From Lachnospiraceae bacterium (lineage in GTDB: Bacteria; Bacillota; Clostridia; Lachnospirales; Lachnospiraceae): a stretch of 56,953 nt of DNA. The notes beneath the pieces are model-generated. The model ran no database searches and had not been told where the DNA came from. It saw only the letters and a list, made by a program, of their open reading frames with translations. This document shows positions 51,177 through 56,953 of this stretch, piece after piece; position 1 is the stretch's first letter; every line of letters starts with the position of its first letter. The translations under genes and the position numbers were made by a program. The stretch spans positions 1 through 56,953 of the forward strand of contig JAJQEO010000017.1 in the NCBI GenBank assembly GCA_021201665.1, in the 5' to 3' direction.

Positions 51177-51284
51177 ATGGACAATATACAGAAACTGGCG
51201 GATTATATTGATCACAGCAACAACATCGTTGCAATGACTGGTAGTCTTTTAATCCGGCGGCTGGCCGGAGATTCTGCTTCCTGA
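51177..51284 (+). pseudogene. Sir2-type NAD-dependent deacylase, N-terminal stub
   Basis: A strong Shine-Dalgarno (AAAGGAGGC) precedes MDNIQKLADYIDHSNNIVAM, the first helix and strand of bacterial Sir2 proteins. Where FFGGAGVSTESGIPDFR is expected the sequence becomes unrelated, and the frame ends at 35 codons. Only the 5' end remains. Confidence 0.75.
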
Positions 51285-51324
51285 TAAGCAGCGATTTTTG
51301 ATAAGATTCATAACGTTTTATGCA

Positions 51325-51383
51325 GGGCACCTAAAATTCCAACGAAGAATTTCAGGTGCCTTTTTGCGTTGCTATGAAAAATC
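51325..51383 (+). repeat. Dispersed repeat R3, copy B (terminator element)
   Basis: GGGCACCT...AGGTGCC stem with inner AAATT/AATTT pairing and a T run, then GCGTTGCTATGAAAAAT. It matches the right end of copy A at 39974-40033 while the stem differs. Confidence 0.6.
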
Positions 51384-51498
51384 GGGGGCCGGCCAGGATT
51401 GTTGAAAACAAGCACTGCTATGGATAGCGAAACAGATGGGATGCAGGCACACAAAAACTCCGGAATGGTCCGGACACACAGAAAAGGAGAATGAATTT

Positions 51499-52047
51499 AT
51501 GGACAGAAGCTATAAAGAATTTCGAAACAGCGTTTTAAAGATGGTACAGGAGTATTATGGAAAAGAGGCCTGGGTTTGCGTGGATAAAATAAAAAAATTA
51601 AACAAACCGGAGCAAGAAGGCCTTTCGATCTGCATAAAGGGCAAAAATGTATGCCCGGTCATCTATTTGAATGATTATTACGATGAGTGGAATTGCGGAC
51701 GTAGCATCGAAGCAATCGTAGCGGATATCATCGCTCTTTACAATGAGCGCAGTAAGAATTTACCTGAATTTGATAGGGAAGCATTCCATGACTATCAAAA
51801 AGTGGAAAGACATCTGTTGTGCAGGCTTGTCAATTATGAAAACAACAGGGGACTGCTGGAAGAATTACCCCATATAAAGTTCCATGATGGAAAAGGTGTT
51901 ATTTATCAATGGGAGCCCGGAAAAAAGAGGAAACACGGCAGCGTTAGCATGAAAATTTATACGATGAACAAGGCTCCTTCAGGCGAAATCCTGCGGGAGC
52001 TTTTTTCGTGGCGTGAAACTCAACCTGCGACCTTTGCGGAGGCGTAG
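51499..52047 (+). CDS. DUF5688-type protein, chimeric 3' end
   Basis: 182 residues. The first 145 match the start of DUF5688 proteins (YKEFRNSVLKMVQEYYGKEA, GLSICIKGKNVCPVIYLNDY). Full members are near 300 residues. After NYENNRGLLEELPHIKFHDG the sequence diverges, and its last 25 codons read through a terminator hairpin (51971-52006) into phage-like DNA before the HNH gene. The gene is therefore a 5' fragment joined to a phage remnant. ATG 51499 behind AAAAGGAG. Confidence 0.7.
   Translation: MDRSYKEFRNSVLKMVQEYYGKEAWVCVDKIKKLNKPEQEGLSICIKGKNVCPVIYLNDYYDEWNCGRSIEAIVADIIALYNERSKNLPEFDREAFHDYQKVERHLLCRLVNYENNRGLLEELPHIKFHDGKGVIYQWEPGKKRKHGSVSMKIYTMNKAPSGEILRELFSWRETQPATFAEA
51971..52006 (+). 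terminator. Terminator inside the chimeric DUF5688 frame
   Basis: GGCTCCTTCAGG-CGAAAT-CCTGCGGGAGC then TTTTTT. A terminator within a coding frame supports the view that the 3' part of that frame was non-coding before the fusion. Confidence 0.75.
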
Positions 52048-52082
52048 CCGTGACAGGCGGCAGATGGATGGAGGTAGAATCA

Positions 52083-52472
52083 TTGCCAAGGAAACCGAAA
52101 CATCCGTGCTCCTATCCGGGTTGTTCGGAGCTTGTGGAGTATGGCGAACGCTACTGCGAGAAACATCAGAAGGAAGAGAACAAACGCTACGAGAAGTATG
52201 ACCGAGATCCGGCTGTACGCCGTAGGTACGGGCGAGCCTGGAAACGCATCCGTGACAGCTACGCTGCCGCTCATCCGTTGTGCGAGCAGTGTCTGGCGAA
52301 GGGGATCTACGTGAAGACTGAGGAGATACACCACAAGCTGCCGCTTTCTGAGGGTGGCACGCATGACCGCTCCAACCTGATTGCTTTGTGCAGGCCGTGC
52401 CATGCACGGATTCATGCGGAACGCGGCGACAGGTGGCATAACCACTCAAAGCGGGAAGAAAAAGATATTTAA
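52083..52472 (+). CDS. Phage-type HNH endonuclease
   Basis: 129 residues. Zinc-binding CSYPGCSELVEYGERYCEKH at the N-terminus, then the HNH motif IHHKLPLSEGGTHDRSNLIA and CRPCHARIHAERGDRWH. These small nucleases sit next to terminase genes in phages and assist DNA packaging. I choose TTG 52083 because GGAGGT lies seven bases upstream and it gives the family start (M)PRKPKHPCSYPGC. No terminase follows, so it is an orphan. It is convergent with doc, overlapping it by four bases. Confidence 0.85.
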   Translation: MPRKPKHPCSYPGCSELVEYGERYCEKHQKEENKRYEKYDRDPAVRRRYGRAWKRIRDSYAAAHPLCEQCLAKGIYVKTEEIHHKLPLSEGGTHDRSNLIALCRPCHARIHAERGDRWHNHSKREEKDI

Positions 52473-52846
52473 AGCTGATGCGAGGTTATCCAGCGTAGCA
52501 ATTCCTCGAAGCCGGATTCTCCGGCAGCTATTTGCAGGAATATTTCAGATAACTCTTCCTGCGTATAGTTGAGCTCTATTTTGTTGAGCGCGAGAAATAC
52601 AAGCATCGCATGTGCGCCGATGCGTTTGTTTCCGTCAACGAAAGCATGGTTTTTAACAAGGCCATAACCAAGTCTGGCAGCCTTTTGTTGAATGGACGGA
52701 AACACATCGGTATCTCCAAAACCTTGAAATGGTGCGTTTAACGCAGAATCGAGCAGTCCTTCATCGCGGATGCCATCACTGCCACCGGTTTCTTCCAGAA
52801 GCTGTGTGTGCAGTAATAAAATCTGTTCCTTTGAAAGAATAATCAT
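52469..52846 (-). CDS. doc: Doc-type toxin (Fic fold)
   Basis: 125 residues with the Doc motif HAFVDGNKR near residues 66-74, LLDSALNAPFQGFG and KNHAFVDG: a death-on-curing toxin that phosphorylates elongation factor Tu and stops translation. ATG 52846 overlaps the antitoxin stop (ATGA). A complete, probably working module in a decayed neighbourhood. Its presence could slow loss of the surrounding DNA. Confidence 0.93.
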   Translation of the reverse strand: MIILSKEQILLLHTQLLEETGGSDGIRDEGLLDSALNAPFQGFGDTDVFPSIQQKAARLGYGLVKNHAFVDGNKRIGAHAMLVFLALNKIELNYTQEELSEIFLQIAAGESGFEELLRWITSHQL

Positions 52847-53085
52847 TTGGCCAGTGCCTCGTAAGCTTCACGGTTTTTTGCGAGCAGTCGTTTGGATACA
52901 GCAAGGACATCTTCATCGCGAGCTGTCTGTTCTTCTTCTGCAGAACTGAACTCAATAAGCAGGTAGCGTGGCGTGTTGTTCTTTAAAATGACAACGGCTC
53001 CATTCTCATCAACCATGCGTGCAACTCGTGAGAAGTTCTGGTTGGCTTCTGTGATAGAAACGAGATTACTTGTGTTTACATTCAT
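52843..53085 (-). CDS. Phd/YefM-family antitoxin
   Basis: 80 residues: VSITEANQNFSRVARMVDEN is the DNA-binding half, followed by VVILKNNTPRYLLIEFSSAE and an acidic C-terminal tail that should bind Doc. It is first in the operon behind AGGAGGTTCTACAC, overlaps the toxin gene by four bases and would autoregulate the promoter at 53115-53143. Confidence 0.93.
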   Translation of the reverse strand: MNVNTSNLVSITEANQNFSRVARMVDENGAVVILKNNTPRYLLIEFSSAEEEQTARDEDVLAVSKRLLAKNREAYEALAK

Positions 53086-53114
53086 GTGTAGAACCTCCTG
53101 TATGTGATACTGTT

Positions 53115-53143
53115 AGTATACGCAGGTTTTAGGAGAAATTCAA
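53115..53143 (-). promoter_or_regulatory. Promoter of the phd-doc operon
   Basis: On the minus strand TTGAAT (53143-53138), 17 bp, TATACT (53120-53115). TATACGAA/TTCGTATA-like words nearby could be antitoxin binding sites. Confidence 0.75.
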
Positions 53144-53284
53144 CCTATTTTTCGTATATATTCACCTGCACTTCAAGTCATATACATTTATCGTTCAAAA
53201 GCGTCATAGCAGGTTAATCAGAAGTGAGAAGGGGCAGAAGATTTCCGAGAGAATTCTTCCCGGCGCATTTTTCTGCATGAGGAC

Positions 53285-53314
53285 AAAAAAAGGAGCCATA
53301 TTGACTCCCTTTTT
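53285..53314. terminator. Bidirectional terminator
   Basis: AAAAAAAGGAG pairs with CTCCCTTTTT (one mismatch). It lies between the MATE gene (minus, 3' end at 53594) and phd-doc. Confidence 0.7.
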
Positions 53315-53345
53315 CATTTTCGATTTATGAGTTCCTACTGAATAT

Positions 53346-53447
53346 AACTTATCGGAAGGAAAACGCGCTTGCGGGTTTTCACCCGATAAGTTAACGACAG
53401 AATCGCCAGATTCTGGAGTGTTATGCGAAGCGGTTTTCTTCGCATAA
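53346..53447. repeat. Three consecutive perfect hairpins
   Basis: AACTTATCGG/CCGATAAGTT (53346-53355, 53383-53392) with an inner GAAAAC/GTTTTC stem, CAGAATC/GATTCTG (53398-53404, 53409-53415), and TTATGCGAAG/CTTCGCATAA (53421-53430, 53438-53447). The nested-then-single layout matches the other structured repeats but the sequence does not. Up to 53593 nothing else is seen. Confidence 0.7.
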
Positions 53448-53593
53448 TATCGCTTCTCAGAAGGCAAACGGAAAAGCATTTTCAATTCCGGCGGAAACAG
53501 CATCTGCCTTCTCTTTGTAATACTTTCGGGGAAAAGGACATGACACTAAATTTTGAGCATTCTCCCCGGATGTTTTTTGTATGTATCCGGCTC

Positions 53594-54955
53594 TTACGAT
53601 TGTAAAGGCTCCATCCGCTTGAAGTAGACTTTATAGGTCACAATAAACAGAATAATGGACAGGATACATGTCAGAATATTCGCTGTTGGCTGCGCCGCAC
53701 CTACTATAATCGGTGAATGGAAAATCGCATTCATGATGAGCAGGATTGGAATGAAGAAGAGTCCCTGACGGGAAAGGGACAGGATGAGAGCGGGAGCTGC
53801 GGCGCCGGCACCCTGGATTGCGTTCGTCATCACAAAGGCAATTCCCATGAACGGCGCGGACGCGAGGTAGATTCTCGAAAAGGTAATCCCGTAGGATCTG
53901 GCTTCCGGGTCACTCAGGAAAGCTCCAACCAGCGGCTTTGCAAGGGTGAAACAAACGATCGTCATAACAACGCTTACAATAAAGGCCAGAATCAGGGAAA
54001 AACGCAGAATCTCCATAAAGCGCTTTTTCGCACGAGCGCCGAAACAGTATCCAAAGAGCGGCTGGACTCCGACCCCCAGACCCATGACCAGCTGTGTGGC
54101 GATTGTATCGACTTTTATGGCTACGCCCAGTCCGGCCACATACAGATCTCCATAGGAAGCCATCACATTATTGACACAAGTGGAGGCGATACTCGCCAGC
54201 AGGCTGTTGCAGAAAGCCGGAATGCCGATAGCAAACACCCCCGTTGCAATCTCGTCGCCCACGCGATAATTTCTGGGATTCATGGAAAGGAACGTCTTTC
54301 GGAACAGCAGATTTCCAACATAAAAGCAAAACGCGAATATATTTCCGATCACAGTCGCTAATGCAGCGCCGGCCATGCCCCATCCGAGAACTAAAATCAT
54401 GATCGGGTCCAGAATGATATTAATAATATTTCCACAGACCGTGCCGGTCATGGCCGTCCTGGGTTTCCCGTCCGCACGAAAGACATTGCTGAAGCAACTG
54501 CTGGTGATCTGGAACGGGTATCCAATGGCGAGGATTCCCAAATACTGTGCGGTATATCCAATGGTGTCGTCACTGGCTCCAAGGATTCTGCATACCGGAT
54601 GGACAAAGCTGAGCACAATTACAGCAAAAATCACGCCGAGTCCCACACAGTTCCAGAAGCAGAACGCAGAAATGTGCTTTGCTTTTTGATGATCTCCAGC
54701 TCCCAGCGTGCGGGAAATCAGGGAAGTTCCCCCGACGCCGAAAAGATTGCCAAAGCCCACATTAAGCATAAACATGGGCATTGTCAGCGAGACTGCGGCT
54801 ACCATCAGAGGATCGTGCGTCTGTCCTATGAAAAACGTATCTGCCAGATTGTAGATCATCATCATAACCATGCTGATAATGGACGGAATAATATTTGTGA
54901 TAACAGCCCTGTGTACAGGTGCTTTTAAAATCAGTTCTGCATTTTTGTCTTCCAT
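53594..54955 (-). CDS. MATE-family multidrug efflux transporter
   Basis: 453 residues, about 12 membrane helices. NIIPSIISMVMMMIYNLADT at the start and FSNVFRADGKPRTAMTGTVC in the middle are MATE hallmarks. ATG 54955 behind AAAAGGAGACAG. A 37-residue membrane ORF precedes it on the same strand, and a TetR gene diverges from the pair, so the pump is probably repressed by that regulator. It resembles the pump at 29294 but is clearly distinct. Confidence 0.93.
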   Translation of the reverse strand: MEDKNAELILKAPVHRAVITNIIPSIISMVMMMIYNLADTFFIGQTHDPLMVAAVSLTMPMFMLNVGFGNLFGVGGTSLISRTLGAGDHQKAKHISAFCFWNCVGLGVIFAVIVLSFVHPVCRILGASDDTIGYTAQYLGILAIGYPFQITSSCFSNVFRADGKPRTAMTGTVCGNIINIILDPIMILVLGWGMAGAALATVIGNIFAFCFYVGNLLFRKTFLSMNPRNYRVGDEIATGVFAIGIPAFCNSLLASIASTCVNNVMASYGDLYVAGLGVAIKVDTIATQLVMGLGVGVQPLFGYCFGARAKKRFMEILRFSLILAFIVSVVMTIVCFTLAKPLVGAFLSDPEARSYGITFSRIYLASAPFMGIAFVMTNAIQGAGAAAPALILSLSRQGLFFIPILLIMNAIFHSPIIVGAAQPTANILTCILSIILFIVTYKVYFKRMEPLQS

Positions 54956-54971
54956 ACTTCTGTCTCCTTTT

Positions 54972-55085
54972 TCAATATAATTTCCAGATTAGCCAGTGTG
55001 TCGTCTCAATCACAATGACGGCAATCAGATATACGACATACAGCCATGCCTGGTCACACCATCTGCTGAACAGAGATCTTCTCAT
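54972..55085 (-). CDS. 37-residue membrane protein in front of the MATE gene
   Basis: Minus-strand ATG at 55085 behind GGGGGA: MRRSLFSRWCDQAWLYVVYL, then IAVIVIETTHWLIWKLY and a stop 16 bases before the MATE start. It has one hydrophobic helix with a positive N-terminus, as in small pump-associated proteins. Not recognised as a family. The position between the TetR operator and the pump start argues that it is translated. Confidence 0.5.
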   Translation of the reverse strand: MRRSLFSRWCDQAWLYVVYLIAVIVIETTHWLIWKLY

Positions 55086-55150
55086 TTGACATTCCCCCAT
55101 CCCAATCTGTCGCGCTTTGCTGATGACGACATTTGGCGGTTCTGGCGTTT

Positions 55151-55219
55151 TTGCACATTTGAATGATATTTGACATTTGTCTCGTTTTGCATTATATTAT
55201 TTTGAAATGAAATGTGCAA
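55151..55219. promoter_or_regulatory. TetR-gene promoter enclosed by an inverted repeat
   Basis: TTGCACATTT (55151-55160) and AAATGTGCAA (55210-55219) are perfect inverted arms. Between them lies TTGACA (55170-55175), 17 bp, TATATT (55193-55198) for the TetR gene. Two operator arms flanking the promoter would suit a TetR dimer pair controlling both directions. Confidence 0.7.
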
Positions 55220-55300
55220 GGAACATTTTTTGAGCTTTGTGCGATAACACACAAAAGCGGCAAAAATGCTTCGCAAAATTTCCTGTGGAGGCGATTTACC

Positions 55301-55909
55301 ATGAACAAGAATCTGGATTTGCGCATCAGAAAGACATATATGTGTCTCATGAATGCCCTGCTGGAACTTCTGAAAGAAAAAAATTTTGAGGAAATCACTG
55401 TCAATGAGCTATGTGACAGGGCTCTGGTGGGACGCGGGACTTTCTACAAGCATTTCTCGGATAAATATGCCTTCCTTTCCTTCGTGCTTAACGAGATGCT
55501 GAATCATTACATTGAGAGAGCTGAGGAGGAAAGCGACTCGCCTGATCCGCGTTCCTATTACATTACTTTTTTTAAGGCATTCCTGCAATTCATGGAAAAA
55601 AATACGGAATCTTTCGGCCCTCTTACCAGCAGCTCAATGACAGCCGTAATGCTGTTTTCTACATCTGACGCAATATCTGACAAACTGGAGGAGCATCTCA
55701 GGGGAGATGCTGCCGCAGGGTACATCCTTTCTGTTCGCCCTGTTTATGCAGCCCGATTTCTGACCGGCGCCATGGCACAGTCAGCCAGATACCTTGTCGA
55801 ACATCCGGCTGAAGCAAAAAGGGATGAGATTGTAGAAAACATGAGCATTCTGATAGGGAAACTGTATGCTGCGGACGATGCATACAAAAATCCGATCGTA
55901 AAGGAATAG
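55301..55909 (+). CDS. TetR/AcrR-family regulator of the MATE operon
   Basis: 202 residues. ATG 55301 behind GTGGAGGCG. The helix-turn-helix is FEEITVNELCDRALVGRGTF, YKHFSDKYAFLSF, and the ligand domain ends in ARFLTGAMAQSARYLVEHPA. It is divergent from the MATE gene. The flanking inverted repeat at 55151-55219 is the best operator candidate. Confidence 0.92.
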   Translation: MNKNLDLRIRKTYMCLMNALLELLKEKNFEEITVNELCDRALVGRGTFYKHFSDKYAFLSFVLNEMLNHYIERAEEESDSPDPRSYYITFFKAFLQFMEKNTESFGPLTSSSMTAVMLFSTSDAISDKLEEHLRGDAAAGYILSVRPVYAARFLTGAMAQSARYLVEHPAEAKRDEIVENMSILIGKLYAADDAYKNPIVKE

Positions 55910-56071
55910 AATATCAGCAGATACCAACTAAAGCAAAATACGAACTGGAAAATTATTTCCAGTACATCATGAAAAAAATACGGGCTGGATAACTGGGACG
56001 CCATGGACGACCGGGACAGGGAACTGGTGAAGACCTATATTCAGCCTAAAGGTCGTATAACCTTCATTTAA

Positions 56072-56449
56072 AACCTGTTTCAGGCTCCCGGAAGGACGAG
56101 GTGTAATATTTCTGTAAGCGAGCTTGCTGATATTCTGGGCGTTTCCCGGCAGGCAGTAAATCTATGGGAAAAGGGAAAGAAGCCAGTCCCGGCGGAGCGA
56201 AAAACGCAGCTGGCAGAATATTTTGGAGTAGAAAAAGAGTATTTTGGCGAGATTACGGAAGAACAAAAACAGGTGCTGCTTGTCTCACCATTTGAGCAGG
56301 GATTTTTCAATGTGCAGCCAAGATACCACATTTCGAATGAACGCATTAAGAAGTATTATCCGATAAATCTGCAGAAGCTGTGCCAGATTGTGGATACGCA
56401 GATGGAAGAAGCTGTTACGGAGCTGATCGTTGGGCCGGTATCTACATAG
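56072..56449 (+). pseudogene. XRE-type helix-turn-helix protein, 5'-truncated
   Basis: No start. The open frame contains SVSELADILGVSRQAVNLWE, then PVPAERKTQLAEYFGVEKEY, a Cro/CI-type DNA-binding domain with its scaffold helix, and a C-terminal region up to a TAG. A further piece in another frame (IPILQDYLRDMGYGKLAEKI, from about 56452) may be its former C-terminus. The 160 bases before it contain only short frames I cannot place. Confidence 0.7.
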
Positions 56450-56590
56450 TCTATTCCGATTTTGCAGGACTACCTGCGTGATATGGGGTATGGAAAGCTG
56501 GCGGAGAAAATCACACATTCGGCTTGCCCATTGCGACAGAAATTATAAAAGCACAAATGATCTGATAATTCACAGATTTTTCACACAAAA

Positions 56591-56633
56591 TTAGCACTCG
56601 CCTCTTGACATTGCTAACAATCAGTGTTATAAC
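56591..56633 (+). promoter_or_regulatory. CIRCE element and promoter of hsp20
   Basis: TTAGCACTC (56591-56599), 9-bp spacer, CATTGCTAA (56609-56617): a CIRCE operator with a weaker second arm (7 of 9). It overlaps TTGACA (56605-56610), 17 bp, TATAAC (56628-56633). HrcA repression and heat induction are expected. A 16-codon frame with its own AAGGAAG site lies at 56657-56707 in the leader; its meaning is unclear. Confidence 0.8.
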
Positions 56634-56744
56634 ATCACTAGAACAAAGGAAGAGAGATGGAAACAGAAAACAGATTCCATTTTGATCCGGTTCAAATGCA
56701 GATATAAACCAAATTGTTGTGAATGATAAAAGGAGAGATGAGAT

Positions 56745-56953
56745 ATGTTGAGACCGAGTATTTACAGAGAAAATTTGTGGGATGAGTTTTTTGATGATTT
56801 CTTTCATGATCCGTTTTACCGTACAGGCGCATCCAGGGAGCAGACAGACTTTAAGTGGCAAGGAATCCTCCCACAAGTGGGTCCCTCCTTACCACATTTG
56901 ATGAGAACGGATGTAAAAGAAAGCGACAGCGATTATGAGCTGATAATGAATCT
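56745..56953 (+). CDS. Hsp20/alpha-crystallin small heat-shock protein (partial)
   Basis: The gene runs out of the window. ATG 56745 behind AAAAGGAGAG. The visible 69 residues are the N-terminal arm (MLRPSIYRENLWDEFFDDFF) and the start of the crystallin domain (MRTDVKESDSDYELIMN). It is a chaperone that holds unfolded proteins. Between the two lies a segment, REQTDFKWQGILPQVGPSLP, not typical of close relatives; it may be a small insertion. Confidence 0.9.
   Translation, partial: MLRPSIYRENLWDEFFDDFFHDPFYRTGASREQTDFKWQGILPQVGPSLPHLMRTDVKESDSDYELIMN

Noticed and set aside
51436..51498. Upstream extension of the DUF5688-type gene from a TTG/GTG-like start at 51436.
   Set aside because: ATG 51499 has an AAAAGGAG site and matches the family start; the extension has no similarity.
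53346..53447. Tandem hairpins considered as a tRNA or tmRNA.
   Set aside because: No anticodon or T-loop consensus and no CCA end; the stems are separate palindromes, not a cloverleaf.

Overview
The window looks like a chromosome segment of a gut-type Clostridia (Lachnospiraceae-like) bacterium. Shine-Dalgarno sites are strong (AGGAGG class), promoters are TTGACA-17-TATAAT, a Gram-positive LexA box and a CIRCE element are present, and many products belong to families typical of that group (heterodimeric ABC exporters, MATE pumps, GH78/GH3 enzymes, DUF2284, C_GCAxxG_C_C, DUF5688 and DUF6994 proteins). No rRNA, tRNA or CRISPR array was found. Taxonomy is inferred from protein families only.

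Layout. 0-3 kb: end of one ABC half-transporter, a complete second half-transporter and a cysteine-cluster protein. 3-7.4 kb: gene fragments (two-component system, ThpR, flavodoxin-type protein, Fe-S aldo/keto reductase, nitroreductase) around a DUF2284 gene and a TetR gene. 7.4-12.9 kb: LysE exporter, LysR regulator, PLP decarboxylase, PhzF-like protein and an MBL-fold hydrolase. 13-15.4 kb: a graveyard of conjugative-element and host fragments plus a PAP2-like membrane protein. 15.4-18.8 kb: methyltransferase remnant, two acetyltransferases, a fructosamine-kinase-like protein, azlC/azlD remnants and the scar of a serine-recombinase element. 19-28 kb: a carbohydrate locus (AraC regulator, GPH symporter, esterase, GH78 rhamnosidase, GH43-like remnant, GH3 glycosidase). 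28-30.7 kb: a YgjV-like protein behind an attenuator-like leader, then a MarR regulator with a MATE pump. 30.7-35.2 kb: IS200 and WYL remnants, a LexA/methylase/recombinase mosaic, and phage-like genes. 35.2-39.7 kb: TetR, a membrane-anchored carboxylesterase, a hydrolase/DUF6994 fusion and a C_GCAxxG_C_C protein. 40-44 kb: small mobile-element genes, then a LysR gene divergent from a lipoprotein that fuses flavodoxin to an aldo/keto reductase. 44.3-50.5 kb: an ABC transporter with two paralogous ATPases, ketopantoate reductase, a collapsed glutamine-amidotransferase-like gene and a 3'-truncated aminotransferase. 50.5-57 kb: flavodoxin, Sir2 remnant, DUF5688/HNH, a Phd-Doc toxin-antitoxin pair, a MATE pump divergent from TetR, an HTH remnant and a CIRCE-controlled Hsp20.

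Two themes dominate. First, the region is eroding by deletion: about twenty genes are only 5' or 3' stubs, and several pairs are joined into chimeras, some in frame. Second, it carries families of short, highly structured, dispersed repeats. In the best family (copies near 0.07, 3.75, 25.7, 41.2 and 51.1 kb, with relatives at 2.35-2.57, 17.5 and 53.4 kb) the order of hairpins is kept while stem sequences change on both sides together. One copy sits in frame inside the GH3 gene, and another hairpin encodes the last residues and stop codon of the ABC transporter. Three further families duplicate a terminator, and one of them also a perfect-spacing promoter. The covarying hairpin family is the best candidate here for something undescribed.
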